A DNA stretch of 64,000 nucleotides from Microthyrium microscopicum (Eukaryota; Ascomycota; Dothideomycetes; Microthyriales; Microthyriaceae), in contig MU004231.1 of NCBI GenBank assembly GCA_010405405.1, positions 1,633,386 through 1,697,385 on the forward strand, in the 5' to 3' direction. This document shows positions 11,613 to 21,874 of the stretch, one piece after another. A program made the position numbers and the translations under genes. The first letter of the stretch is position 1. Every line of letters begins with the position of its first letter. The notes beneath the pieces were generated by a model. The model had not been told where the DNA came from, did not search any database, and was given only the letters and a program-made list of their open reading frames with translations.

Positions 11613-12551
11613 CCCTTACCGCTGGTTGGACCTTTTTGTCTAGTTGTGGTATTCCTGTCATTACAAAACAAATTCTTTCTTGACTCGGGTGCGAACACCT
11701 TCGATCGTAGGCCAGCCATGTATCGACAACTCTTAATTATCGAGTTTGCAAACTTCAAGTTGCTGAAGGTTTAGTCGATATTTCGTTATTGAGTCCTTGA
11801 GCACACCTTTGTAATCTACAATAGCTGGGCTGAAACTAGCAGAAATGCATGATATCACGGCTCGATTCCTACTATAGCGGGCGACGGGGGTCAGTGAAAA
11901 TGATAATGGGAGAACCCTTCTTGGAAAGAGCGACCATATGTTATTAAAGGGACGTAGAAGATATATTTCAATAAGTAATTCTTTCTAATCTATGTCTTTA
12001 GCCTACCTAGTATCTAGAGGTCTAAAAGCATCTCCAATACTTGTACCATAGTCTTACCTAAAGGTTTCTCCCTTTATCATTTCCTCTACTGCTCTCGAAA
12101 TAAAACAAACAAATATTATCCTTGGAGATGATCCTTGATGCTGCTTAGAATGGGATGGGTAGCGCACGTATGGAGGCGTGCCCTTGATCCTGTCAACCTG
12201 ATCAAAGGATGCACTTGATCAATAAATGATAGACACAAGGATCTGCTACATCGCTGCCTGTGCCGAATCCTGCGGGATCCGTATATTCTGCGTAGTCAGG
12301 GCGCAGTTACATCTCAGTCTAGGACATTCAGTCACGATGAGAGGCATTGTTTGGTCTACTAATTATAGGACAAGGCAGAACAATGCTCCAATGTTCATAT
12401 AAAATAGGTTGCCGTGTTCTACTGTTCTCATAAAATATCAAAACCACTTCATACCAAACACCTTCATATAAGCCAGAGCCTCAATTCATCTCCATTACCA
12501 TCAGAAATTATCTTACATCACATTGCTTATTTGTTAAGCAATTCAGCGAAG
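11613..12551. other. intergenic, no gene recognised
   Basis: No coding sequence seen. It contains the inverted partner of the 6.37-kb short repeat (about 11,872-11,893), AT-rich sequence with CTACCTAG words around 11,990-12,060, and a GATCAA-rich patch around 12,180-12,230. Confidence 0.5.
11872..11893 (-). repeat. dispersed short repeat, copy 2 (inverted)
   Basis: Reverse complement of the 22-bp word at 6374-6395 with one A/G difference, embedded in non-coding DNA after the amine oxidase gene. See the first copy for interpretation. Confidence 0.45.
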
Positions 12552-13226
12552 ATGCCTTCAATTCGCAACTCCATGGTCTTGATTGCTCTCACCTGGACCG
12601 CATCTGCCTCGCCTCTGGAAAGTCTCAATTCCACCTCTACCACTCCAACACTCCACCGTACGACTGTAACGCCATCAACCACCTCGAAGCCCACATTAGC
12701 AGCAAACGCAGTGTACATTATAAACCGGGTAGCAAGTACCACAGCAGTGGGCAGCATTATTGGCGTCAACTCCGATACCACAACATTCAAGCTTCTTACC
12801 GTTACCACAAGCTCCGCTGGAATCACAGAGATTTTTACACCAACAATCACCCAGGCACCAAGCTCTTATGGAGTAGAACAAGCACTGGAAACGTCTATCG
12901 CTGGGCTAGGAAAAATTACGATGAAGGCGCGGAACGATTGCTCGGTAGGGTATTCGGCTTCTGTGGCATATCTCTATAGCTGCTCGGTTACGATGGCAAT
13001 GGGTGGAGATGTACCAGCAGCAGCGAGCACACTTTTGTCTTCTATGGTCTCGGCAGAAAACAGTGTTGCGGCTACGGGGACTATAGGACCATTGGTGACT
13101 TTGCTTGCGAAACCAGCTGATCAGAAGAATTCGGCTGGATTATCTGTCCGTCTTTCGTTGCGCGATGCTTCACTGATTACTTTGGGTCCGTTGGTTGTCG
13201 GAGCTATGATGAATTTAGCATTCTAG
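12552..13226 (+). CDS. secreted Ser/Thr-rich protein, possibly GPI-anchored
   Basis: Not assigned to a known family. The chosen start (MPSIRNSMVLIALTWTASAS) gives a clear signal peptide; an upstream in-frame ATG at 12,414 would add 46 residues in front of it and is less likely. The 224-aa protein continues with a Thr/Ser-rich stretch (about residues 25-55), a central part (VYIINRVASTTAVGSIIGV) and a short hydrophobic C-terminus (LITLGPLVVGAMMNLAF) that resembles a GPI-attachment tail. Only two cysteines are seen, in NDCSVGYSAS and LYSCSVT. The gene has one exon. A cell-wall or surface protein is the simplest reading. Confidence 0.65.
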   Translation: MPSIRNSMVLIALTWTASASPLESLNSTSTTPTLHRTTVTPSTTSKPTLAANAVYIINRVASTTAVGSIIGVNSDTTTFKLLTVTTSSAGITEIFTPTITQAPSSYGVEQALETSIAGLGKITMKARNDCSVGYSASVAYLYSCSVTMAMGGDVPAAASTLLSSMVSAENSVAATGTIGPLVTLLAKPADQKNSAGLSVRLSLRDASLITLGPLVVGAMMNLAF

Positions 13227-13664
13227 GTTTATAATATGGACGCGCGATACAAGCAGAGATGAATCATAGATATTTACTAGGTAGCTAGATCGGAATGATA
13301 GAATTAAAAATACAACCACTTTAGTTATTTTAGCACGCTCTTTTTTATGGTTTTCTGGCTGTGAAGCGGTTTAATTTGCTGGTTCGTTCAAAACCTAGAC
13401 ATTGTTTCATTTCGGATTCTGCACCTAAGACCTGACTCCTTAGACCAAAACGATAAGTTATTTCTTTGATCTGACCACAAACTGAAATACCAAGTGATGT
13501 TTGGGTTTAAGCAATCGCTCAACTCTTTGACCTATAATCCTACATCTTCCAACACGATAAGTGTCTAACACCATTTTTCCATTCTTCAATGAGCTTGGGA
13601 GAACATTAAAACGGTCGCTGGGTCATGCTTTACCAGTTTTTACTAGATGGATATCGCCTACCTA
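13227..13664. other. intergenic, no gene recognised
   Basis: 438 bases between the 3' ends of two convergent genes. AT-rich, nothing recognisable. Confidence 0.5.
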
Positions 13665-14447
13665 TTATAGACCATCACCATTCATAAGTCTGAACGCAGA
13701 AGGATTCCATGGAGAGACAGAAGCTTCAGGTGTCAGTGGAGCACCGGCAACAGACTGTTCATCATCCTCTTTGAAGCTTGATACATCTTTCAGACCTTGA
13801 TTCATGCGCGAAGAGTTTGGGATGCCAGCCATCATGAATCGAGCAGGTCGAGGAGGAACCCGGGGCGTCTTTCCTTTCTTATTGGCGTCTACCACTAGCT
13901 GATGCCAAAGCAGTGGTTTGTACTCCTGCGGCGTAGACTCCCAGCCATTCTCATTATCATAATCATCATCATCATCATCATCATCGAGGACCGCACTTTC
14001 ATTGTCTGTGTCATTGCTGTAACCAATCACGGGCCGCTCGAAATGAGGCAGAGGAGGACCCAATCCGACAGGGTAAGCGGGTACATTGAAGTTGTGGAGG
14101 TGCTTATTGTCCATGTTATCAATGCATTTTCCAATGGTCAACAACTGCTTGCGCGGAATCGAGGATTCCAAAGAAGCTGTTAGCGGCCAGTTTGGCCATG
14201 CCGTGCGGTGAATAGTGGCATCTTCTGGCAAGTCAACCTCATTGAAATATGGTACAAAGCACATGGCAATGGGCAACTCATCCTCCTTTCGGTGTTGACA
14301 CGTCTTTCGCATGATACCATGATCCTCATCGTATATCATGCGCTTATGAGGAATATTGATTGGGCGAGTTGCCGATTCCGTATACTCAGGCTCACCAGTT
14401 TCGACCATATCAGCCCATCGGATGGTAGTTCCGCTTCGTCGTGGCAT
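13665..14447 (-). CDS. uncharacterised acidic, low-complexity protein
   Basis: A 260-aa single-exon protein starting at MPRRSGTTIRWADMVETGEP; the frame stays open upstream to an ATG at 14,678 (337 aa), but the extra part looks random, so the internal start is preferred. Features include an aspartate run encoded by CAT/ATC triplet repeats on the plus strand (about 13,955-13,985), a moderately conserved-looking block (YDEDHGIMRKTCQHRKEDEL, then MCFVPYFNEVDLPEDATIHR) and a Pro/Ser-rich C-terminus. No signal peptide or membrane segment. I do not recognise the family. The lack of in-frame stops and the compositional bias support coding. Confidence 0.6.
   Translation of the reverse strand: MPRRSGTTIRWADMVETGEPEYTESATRPINIPHKRMIYDEDHGIMRKTCQHRKEDELPIAMCFVPYFNEVDLPEDATIHRTAWPNWPLTASLESSIPRKQLLTIGKCIDNMDNKHLHNFNVPAYPVGLGPPLPHFERPVIGYSNDTDNESAVLDDDDDDDDYDNENGWESTPQEYKPLLWHQLVVDANKKGKTPRVPPRPARFMMAGIPNSSRMNQGLKDVSSFKEDDEQSVAGAPLTPEASVSPWNPSAFRLMNGDGL
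13955..13985. repeat. ATC trinucleotide microsatellite coding for poly-Asp
   Basis: About eight consecutive ATC/CAT units inside the acidic protein gene, read on the minus strand as a run of aspartates. Such tracts tend to vary in length between strains. Confidence 0.85.
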
Positions 14448-15019
14448 TTTAGGAGATGCTACTGTACGCGATGATGGGATTGGGAGAGACGGTTGTGAAA
14501 AGATTGAAGGACAGTTACTGCTGTAAAGATTCTTGACTGCAATTTTGAGAGAGCACCACCGATTAATGAGGCCTTTGAAAGGTCTACATAACGGCATTGT
14601 AAATCTACAATAGCTCTGTTGGAACATGCACAAAGAGCTCCTGTGCTGAGCAAGGAAATTATAAAGGTATTGTCCCAAATCTGCACAAAGAAATAGAAGG
14701 GGGCTGACATTAACTGCGAGGTCACCAGCAGATGAGTGACAAAGACCTTATTTGCATACTATCGATCAACACCAAAGACATGGTCACTGAACCTGGGAAG
14801 CATATACAGTTTATGTTTTTGTGAGTTGACCGCTGATTTGGGGTTCCAAATCATATATATGCTCCAATATGATGAACAAACTTCACTTTTACTAGATCAC
14901 AAAATTCCCAACAAAGCTTATGAGCAAGAGATTCTGACGATTAACTCCGAATTACTTGTCACCAATCTCGTAACCATCTATAAAACACCTAACAGCAAGG
15001 ACTATTTGCCTGCTACACA
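14448..15019. other. intergenic between divergent uncharacterised genes
   Basis: 572 bases with no convincing coding sequence; presumably the promoters of both neighbours. Plus-strand open frames here have random-looking composition. Confidence 0.4.
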
Positions 15020-15673
15020 ATGTCCAATTCTGGACACTCTGCTAATACAAATGGAGCACCCATTACTCCACCGGTTACACCAGGCAAAACGCGCCAAACC
15101 GTGGTGATCAGGCAGATCCAGGATTCCAATGGTAGACTATTGCCCTATCACGAACGTAAAGAGCTCCTTGGTGAGTGCGCAGTTGATGCTGACAATATCA
15201 ATGCCAACGACCAAGCCGAGCCAATTAATTTGGCAGGCAGAGGGTTCCTTTTCAAATCAGTTGTCAAGGGTGTCAAATTTATCAAAGGCAACAAATATGC
15301 CCAAAAAGCACTCGACACCACTGTCGCCCGTCAAATCAAGACGGTCACTGATAAAGTTCAGGCTACAGCGCTTGCCATTAAAAATCTTGGTCCCGACCCT
15401 GTGCACTGGCTCGACGTCGATAACTCTATATTGGGCAGCAACCATCAGGGCTCCGACGAATTTGAGGTTATCGATACTGAAACTGTTGATCAAAAAGTCC
15501 CAGCACCCGATGATGAGTGGGAAGTGGTCGACAAGCCCGCCCCCGACCCTCTGGAAGGAATCAGCATCTGGGACCCTCGCCATCCATACTATGAGGAGAA
15601 CAACCCTTACTGGACTCCTGAAGAAGAGTTCGCCTTTTATGATGCCAAGATAAAACTCCCAGGAAACATCTGA
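15020..15673 (+). CDS. uncharacterised soluble protein
   Basis: A 217-aa single-exon protein starting MSNSGHSANTNGAPITPPVT. It has a polar Pro/Thr-rich N-terminus, a middle segment with a helical, basic character (FLFKSVVKGVKFIKGNKYAQ), two similar acidic Glu-Val patches (DEFEVIDTE and DDEWEVVDKP), and a Tyr/Pro/Trp-rich C-terminus (HPYYEENNPYWTPEEEFAFY). No signal peptide or membrane helix. The family is not recognised. Length, start context and codon use are consistent with a real gene. It is divergent from the acidic protein gene. Confidence 0.6.
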   Translation: MSNSGHSANTNGAPITPPVTPGKTRQTVVIRQIQDSNGRLLPYHERKELLGECAVDADNINANDQAEPINLAGRGFLFKSVVKGVKFIKGNKYAQKALDTTVARQIKTVTDKVQATALAIKNLGPDPVHWLDVDNSILGSNHQGSDEFEVIDTETVDQKVPAPDDEWEVVDKPAPDPLEGISIWDPRHPYYEENNPYWTPEEEFAFYDAKIKLPGNI

Positions 15674-16386
15674 AAGCCTCAACGACAGGAGAGGTATGGT
15701 TGAGGATTTCGTTCGCTACCGCATTTCTTTAGTTTTGGCGTTTGGAGACTTTATTTTATGCTTGTAATTCGAAATATATTCTTTTCATTTCCCAATAATT
15801 TTTTCTACTGAAACTGTGATGCTAACCTGAACCGCAGATGGTGCACATTGTGCGTATCGTTACATCAAACACTATGAATTTGTGCAAAATGGCGTAACAA
15901 CATTAGCTACATAACAATTTCACAAGTTAGTCTTTCTAAAAAACCTTGTCTAGTGACAAGCCTATGATCTCTTGACCTTAACAATGAAATATGCCTACTT
16001 CTGTACCTGTACTTGGTTTATTTTTGGAGGCTCCGTGATGTGAAGTTGCGCGGTATAAGGCTGCCAAGGCGAGGCTGGAAATGCTGTGAGATTTGATTGG
16101 TGGACTTAATTCTACCACGACGCGTCTCTTTCTCCTCCATCATAACAGTGAATCGTCTGGTTGTATCTGTTTACGACTGCTCGCAACGCCTGTCATTTTG
16201 CTTGATGCATCTTATCTATCCAAGGCGATACACTAGCACGATGCCTCGCCTGCGCCCTTGCTGCGGACCAATATTGCTGTCGTCGTTTGACCTGCCGACT
16301 TGACGCTCAAGACACTTTGATCGATCTAGAGCGAGGAAGGCTAGCCACTTCAAAATTGATGAGAATCGAAGGATGCAGAACTCGAA
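15674..16386. other. intergenic, no gene recognised
   Basis: Lies between convergent genes. Open frames on both strands are short and lack recognisable composition. Confidence 0.5.
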
Positions 16387-17676
16387 CTAAAGATCTCCTT
16401 CACGTTTATTCTCAGACGGCCATCTATACTCTGGGATCGGAAACGATTCTGAACTCGCAAAGCCTGCCGCAAGATACTTCGAAACGAATTCAACCAGGCC
16501 AGTCCAAGCAATGAAGGCAAAGATGTGGTTCCGAAACCATATACCCCAAGCCGTCTGAGGTGCTATAAATGATGTTACAATCGGTGGGATCTTCTGAAAA
16601 GTCTTGATAAGTGGCCGCATGTTCTCCTCATAGGCTTGAAGACCAGCTTCAATATCCCCGGGATGCTTTGCGACCTCGCCAGCCAAAATGTATGCACCGG
16701 CAAGAGCCAGGCTTGTACCGCCACCTGTTGGTCCAGCTGCGTAGCCCGCATCGCCAACTAGCACGACGCGTCCATTGTGTAGGCTAGGTAGCTTGACCTG
16801 GACAATCTCGCTGCCATAGAAGTCGTCTGAGTACATCATTTGCTGCATTGCGGCATCAGCTTTCCAGCCAACGCCTTCGTAGTGTTTGGCTAGATGTTTC
16901 TTCAGCGCATCGTCGCCTTTTGCTGAGGCCTCTCGAAATGGTGGCGTCGTGCCAGGGTATTCTTTTGGATGTGTACCCATCAACATTATTCGAGAAAACC
17001 CTTCTGGATCCGTTCCAATGCTTATGTTGCGTCCTCCAACTGCGTTGAATCCCTGGCCGATCTTGCTCCCTTTGAGAAGATCCTCTTTGATCGAAAAGTA
17101 GGCTGCCCAAAGTCTAGTTGGAAAGATATGATCTCGGACACCACACCCAAAACCCATAGCTCTCGTTCTTGAACCCGCCCCATCACATCCAACTACAAGA
17201 TCAAAATCCGAAGTCTTCAATCCATTTGCAAACTCAACTGCGACCGGCCCATCCTTGTCGCTATCTTGCCTGATGGAAACAATCTGCTCCCCAAAGACGT
17301 ACTTGATATTGCGATCATCCTTCGTGAGATCGAAGAGAACCTTGGACAAGTTACCGCGGTATATTTCGTACTCCGATACCAGAGTCTGCTGATCAGGATT
17401 CCCACTCGGTCGTATCGTTCCATACGGACGGCCGTCTGCGCGAACAAAACTGATACCCTCCTCTTGCACTGAATGCGCTCGCACTTGGGCTTCCATGCCT
17501 GTCATTTTTCGCATGACGGATACTCCAGCAGTGCGAATATCAATGGCCTGGCCGCCGGTTCGTAGTTCCGAGAATCGCTCGATGACTGTAACTTTGGCTC
17601 CAGCTTTGGCGAACCAGTAGGCTGTTGTTGGGCCTGCGATGGATGCGCCGACAACGAGGACTTTCAGTCCAGACAT
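16387..17676 (-). CDS. FAD-dependent monooxygenase (PHBH/TetX-like)
   Basis: Single-component aromatic hydroxylase-type flavoenzyme of 429 aa, single exon. Landmarks are the N-terminal Rossmann motif KVLVVGASIAGPTTAYWFAK, a glutamate ending the second strand (VTVIERF), the DG motif (DLVVGCDGAGSRTR) and the GD motif (VVLVGDAGYAAGPTGGGTSL). A weakly hydrophobic C-terminal segment (WFRNHIFAFIAWTGLVEFV) follows. It is expected to use NAD(P)H and O2 to hydroxylate, or carry out a Baeyer-Villiger reaction on, a small aromatic or polyketide substrate. It is divergent from a questin-oxidase-like gene across about 0.7 kb, so the two may act on the same compound. Confidence 0.88.
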   Translation of the reverse strand: MSGLKVLVVGASIAGPTTAYWFAKAGAKVTVIERFSELRTGGQAIDIRTAGVSVMRKMTGMEAQVRAHSVQEEGISFVRADGRPYGTIRPSGNPDQQTLVSEYEIYRGNLSKVLFDLTKDDRNIKYVFGEQIVSIRQDSDKDGPVAVEFANGLKTSDFDLVVGCDGAGSRTRAMGFGCGVRDHIFPTRLWAAYFSIKEDLLKGSKIGQGFNAVGGRNISIGTDPEGFSRIMLMGTHPKEYPGTTPPFREASAKGDDALKKHLAKHYEGVGWKADAAMQQMMYSDDFYGSEIVQVKLPSLHNGRVVLVGDAGYAAGPTGGGTSLALAGAYILAGEVAKHPGDIEAGLQAYEENMRPLIKTFQKIPPIVTSFIAPQTAWGIWFRNHIFAFIAWTGLVEFVSKYLAAGFASSESFPIPEYRWPSENKREGDL

Positions 17677-18370
17677 CTTGATGGCGATAGGCGAAGAATG
17701 ATCTTAGGTCGAATGCGAACCAAATGTTACTGCTGAGTGGGTTGTGTTCCGAGCGATTTCAAGAGCGTGGTTGTTGACGAGATGCAGATAACAAAGACAT
17801 GAGTATAAGCATTTCACAGCTGACCAACCCCATTATATATACATTCTGAACCACCTGTGGCTCTAGAGTAGATATTCGAACTATTTCTCTTCAACATGGA
17901 AGTTTTGAGCAAAGTTTCTTGATGAGGCTCAAAAACGCGTCATACAACTGGCTCGGACATTAGAAAAATCCGCGACGGGATCATCTAGAATCCGAGACAA
18001 GATTGCCTCCAAACCTTGCATCAAAACCATCAACAACCAATTTTCACGATATACTGAACTCAGAACGACTTCACCTCTTTTTCTGCCAAGGTCAAAGCTC
18101 AGCTGCAACGTTCTTAAGCTTTGAATTCTGGACGTATTCGCCTCATGTAAGCATTCTAGTCTAGAACATCCAGGGCGCACATCGATTGGGTGAGAACACC
18201 AGGCTAACCCCGCAAATACGGGGATGCTTATTCAATGATCTGCATTGTACATGTGTGATGCATCTATGATGTATAACGGTCACTAGCATATAAGGTCAGA
18301 ACAACGACTGTTCAAATCGATGAAGTTTCCATTCTCTGATATCGTGATAGAGTGAGTCTATTGAATCAAC
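17677..18370. promoter_or_regulatory. shared promoter region of the monooxygenase / questin-oxidase-like pair
   Basis: 694 bases between two divergent start codons. The only open frame (minus strand, 17,929-18,180) is short and shows no family resemblance. Probably a bidirectional promoter; specific sites not identified. Confidence 0.4.
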
Positions 18371-19753
18371 ATGGCCAGTCCTTCGACGATCGATATTGTT
18401 GGCTCAAAGCCTGTATTTGGTGTTAAGAGTATTGCAGACGGTGCTGCGAAGAAAGCTTCCGAGTTGTTGCAGGAAAATCATGAGTTACATCATATCTTTT
18501 TCAATGATCAAGGTTTCCACGTAAGGCTCACGACATACCATCCGAAAAGAGTAAACTAATGAGCTTAGAACCATATCGTACACCACATCCTCAGTCTCTA
18601 TGCTCTCGGCGCTAGTCCAGAATTACTGAAGACCATGTACGATGAGAACGCCAACTACCAACGACCGGCCATGAAAGAAGAGAAGAAAGTCGTCCAAGCA
18701 ATGCATGATCCAGCCAAGTTCAAAGAGTGTCTCGGCGATGAAAACCACTACACAGACTACCTCGTCTTCTTCCAGGATGAAATGACGACCAAAGGCTGGG
18801 AAAATGTCATCAACGAATACCTTTTCGCGGACAACGACCTCTCCAACGACCTGCTCGTTCGCACATTCTCCGGCTTTCTCCATCCCTTGATCCATCTCGG
18901 CTTTGGTATCGAATACTCGCAGCCAGCCATTATCGCTGAAGCCCTTGCTGAGGCTTGCGTTCACAGCACCTGGATCACACCCCTATATATCAAATCCGAA
19001 GAGCTCGCTAACGCCCACAAGACCACCGGCAAATCGACCAAATCCCTTATGGCCATCCTCGCCGACATGCAATCCGATCAAGCGCTCATCGACAGCACAC
19101 ACTTCGACGACTCCAATAAAATCCGTGATGGTATCCTCGCCCGCGCACCAGACACCATGATTAACCACGCCAGCAACTACTTCATCAAAGACGCTTCAGA
19201 ACTTTCCATGCGGACCGCAGAAATGGTGCACTTCGCCAACTACTTCACCATGGCAGCCCAACGCGCTGACAAACACCCAAAAGTTGATTTCTTCTACATG
19301 CATTGTGCCAACAGCAGTATTTTCTTCCCACGTTTCCTGGAACTCAATTGGCTAAGCGATGCCTCCAAGATCAGACTACTTGAGTGGAAGGCACGCTCGG
19401 ATCTAGCGCTTTATGCGTCACGTCATGTGCCGATATTAGATGTTCAAGAAATTGCGCGTTATACGCCCAAGGAGGCAGTGTCTGGCGATCCGTGGGCGAG
19501 GATCATCGAGCGTGGCATCAGTTGTCATGATGATGGCCATTCGAGCAAGTTGGTTCGGGCCCTGGCGAACGCGAAGAAGGTGTGCGTACCGTGGGAGGGG
19601 AAGGAGGAGTTGGGCTTCGTAGTGAAGGGAGATATGTGGGATTTGGCTGGGCAGATGGCCGTAGACTCTATTGATGTGGGGCCAAGGTGGATTAGGGGCG
19701 CTGGGTTTGAGGAGGCTTGGGCGGATGTGCCCGGCAGAGAAGCAAAACTGTGA
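18371..19753 (+). CDS. questin-oxidase-like protein (Baeyer-Villiger oxidase family, AflY-type)
   Basis: Member of the fungal questin oxidase-like family (AflY in aflatoxin synthesis; GedK/MdpL-type enzymes that open anthraquinone rings with NADPH and O2). Two exons, 18371-18520 and 18569-19753, join to 444 aa, the usual size. The intron has a CTAAT branch site. Typical segments are NHELHHIFFNDQGFHNHIVH (His-rich start of the helical domain), LHPLIHLGFGIEYSQPAIIA, and MRTAEMVHFANYFTMAAQRA followed by DFFYMHCANSSIFFP. Conserved histidines in these motifs are retained. No polyketide synthase is present nearby, so the substrate is unknown. The partner is most likely the divergent FAD monooxygenase. 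Confidence 0.85.
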
Positions 19754-20331
19754 GATTGGCGTGTACATCTAAGTCGTAATGTTGAAGTAACACAAGGCAT
19801 AGTCTGCGACGGGACGGATTATTGTTTGCAAGGCAACAGGGCTCGCAAGATTTCTGACGGCCTGTGGATAGTGCTGGCTTTAGGTAACGAATTATAATGT
19901 TGTAGTTCATCTGATCAGCATTGCTAGTCATCTGTTTGAAATTTTGCAACGGTCTTTTCGCTGAAAGAGTCACGATAGAGGGTTTGAAGTCGTTTGAGGT
20001 GACTGTGGGATATCTTGGTTCGTCAACAGTGAGCTTTACGTCCAACTACACTGCGAGAGTTTGGTATCATCAACGATGGCAATGACCACTTTGTTAGGTT
20101 GTGGCTCCAGCGACTGTCAAAATTGTTTATAGCTGCTGTACGGGAGCTATTATTGCGAATATACAATCGGGAAGGAACGAATGCTCGAGTAGATCTACCT
20201 CGTGTTGCTCTTTCCATTCGTAATTTACAGGTTTTCTTCATGCTTCATACGCACACGTCGAAGTCCTCTACATCAATCTTCCTGACGCAGCCTTTTGCAT
20301 CTTTATCGCCGCCTCCCGAAACCATTTCACA
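19754..20331. other. intergenic, no gene recognised
   Basis: 578 bases with only short open frames that show no recognisable features. Confidence 0.5.
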
Positions 20332-20542
20332 ATGTGCTGGGGATTCAAAGAACTCAAATTAGAAGATCCTCGGGGGATTGGTCTACCTCCACCTGTACCT
20401 GTTCCCCGACAAGTTGTCGTCCATCACCACGGTCCGCCTGTTGTTGCTCGTCCTCGTCCTCGTCGACGTACAGTCACTGTAAGTTTATCAGATTCATGTT
20501 CACCCTTGCTGCAATTCTGTTTGGCAGCAACAAGCGAAATGA
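20332..20542 (+). CDS. possible small basic Pro/Arg/His-rich protein (53 aa)
   Basis: An ATG at 20,332 opens a frame that runs to a good donor (ACT|GTAAGT at 20,479) and resumes after TTGGCAG at 20,528 with four codons and a stop, phase 0, giving 53 aa. The start reads MCWGFKELKLEDPRG, and the middle is Pro/Val/His/Arg-rich (HHHGPPVVARPRPRRR). Short MCWG/MCFG-type proteins are scattered in ascomycetes, but I cannot name a family. Support is only the reading frame, the composition and the plausible 49-nt intron. Confidence 0.35.
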
Positions 20543-21064
20543 GCGTCACTTGAAGATTTTCTCGTCTTCCTAAAGTTCAGAGTGGCGATAGAGTTGTCTG
20601 GGAGTCTGCCTATAAGCTGATGTAGGCAAGAGCGTTTGGTCATGGTTTCCGTTCCTGCCTCAACTACACCGGCTCTGGTATTCGTACCTTCCCTTCCCAT
20701 ACACAATCACCTTGCTCCTTCCACCTTGCACGCCCTAGACAATTGCTCCTTCCCTTGGCGTCTAGCGTCTATTCAACCGGATTCATTACGTCAAATTCAG
20801 CCTGGTGCGACTTCATCAAGCCCCCCGCATCACAGCATCGCAGATAAAGCCATCAAACTTGCTCACTTTCCTCCTTCTATCCAAAATCTCTCCTCCTACA
20901 TTCATCTGCTCGTCACCCTTTCATCCATCTTTCATCTTCACACCATTCTTGCTACACGACTGTGGCTTTGCTCTCCACCTCGAATTTCCGTAGTTTTCTT
21001 CAGCACATCGTTGATCCATCACTGCACCCATTCACTGCGCCTATCCATCTTTGAGCCATCAAAC
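20543..21064. other. CT-rich leader upstream of the Pro/Gln-rich protein gene
   Basis: The strand is pyrimidine-rich (CTCCTCC, TTCATC words) as in many fungal promoters and 5' untranslated regions. The downstream reading frame stays open back to 20,636, but the translation here looks like non-coding leader. Confidence 0.4.
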
Positions 21065-21874
21065 ATGTCTCACCGATACTCTGACCTCCTTGCCCAACGA
21101 GAGGCTCGCCAGGCTGCTGCTGCTGGACAACCGCCAGCATCGGTCCCTGTTGCTGCCACCGCCGTTCCTCTTATGCAAGCCATTCCGCAGGGTGTTCCAC
21201 CACCTGCTCATTGGCCTGCTCAATTGGTTCATATGGTTCAACCCGCCGTCCAAGTTGTGGCTCCAGCACGTCCTACTGGCGATGCAGGACCTCAGCCATT
21301 TCATAATCCCGTTCATACCCGTACCTATAGACCGCGTCACAGTCTTCCTCAAGTCAGTGGTACCCCTTCGCCGTTGTATAGTAGTGGCTATCTTGTTGAT
21401 GCGGGTGGATCCGTATATCTGACTCCACCTCCTACTTACAACCCGCCTCGATTTTACCAAGCTTACCAGCCACAGTATCAACCACAGCCAATCTACACCG
21501 GTCCAGCCTACATGTATGATCCGAGACTCGCCTACTACCAACAGGGTCCGCCTATGTTCGCCGCCCCTCCTCCTCCCCAAGCTCTACCGGCATTCCCATC
21601 CCAGCGTCCAGGAGACTTCCAGGGCCGCACCCGCGACGAAGTTATTATTGACAGCATCCGCCAAGCTCGAGATACTCACGACGCTCGCCTTCTAGCTAGC
21701 CGAAATATGAAGCCCGACGCCAAAGCTGGTGACATGTTCTGGGTGATCGAACCTGATGGTCAGCAAAACATGTACAGTTTCGCCACCATTGATATCGGCT
21801 TCAAAGATAAGGGCGTTTGGAAGACGAATCCACTTGACCAAACCCTCTTCTTCCAGAAACATCGCAATCAGTAG
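21065..21874 (+). CDS. uncharacterised Pro/Tyr/Gln-rich protein
   Basis: A 269-aa protein with start MSHRYSDLLAQREARQAAAA chosen because it follows an A-rich AAAC context and the N-terminal extension available upstream (to 20,636) looks like a pyrimidine-rich leader. Residues 20-185 are low-complexity, rich in Pro, Ala, Tyr and Gln (for example YQPQYQPQPIYTGPAYMYDP). The last 80 residues are compact and charged: RDEVIIDSIRQARDTHDARL, then GDMFWVIEPDGQQNMYSFAT and a hydrophilic tail. The C-terminal block may be a small folded domain that binds a partner, with a disordered arm. No signal peptide. Family not recognised. Confidence 0.65.
   Translation: MSHRYSDLLAQREARQAAAAGQPPASVPVAATAVPLMQAIPQGVPPPAHWPAQLVHMVQPAVQVVAPARPTGDAGPQPFHNPVHTRTYRPRHSLPQVSGTPSPLYSSGYLVDAGGSVYLTPPPTYNPPRFYQAYQPQYQPQPIYTGPAYMYDPRLAYYQQGPPMFAAPPPPQALPAFPSQRPGDFQGRTRDEVIIDSIRQARDTHDARLLASRNMKPDAKAGDMFWVIEPDGQQNMYSFATIDIGFKDKGVWKTNPLDQTLFFQKHRNQ

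Noticed and set aside
20636-21064. N-terminal extension of the Pro/Gln-rich protein to 412 aa
   Set aside because: The added part is pyrimidine-rich leader with no conserved look; the ATG at 21,065 has a better context.
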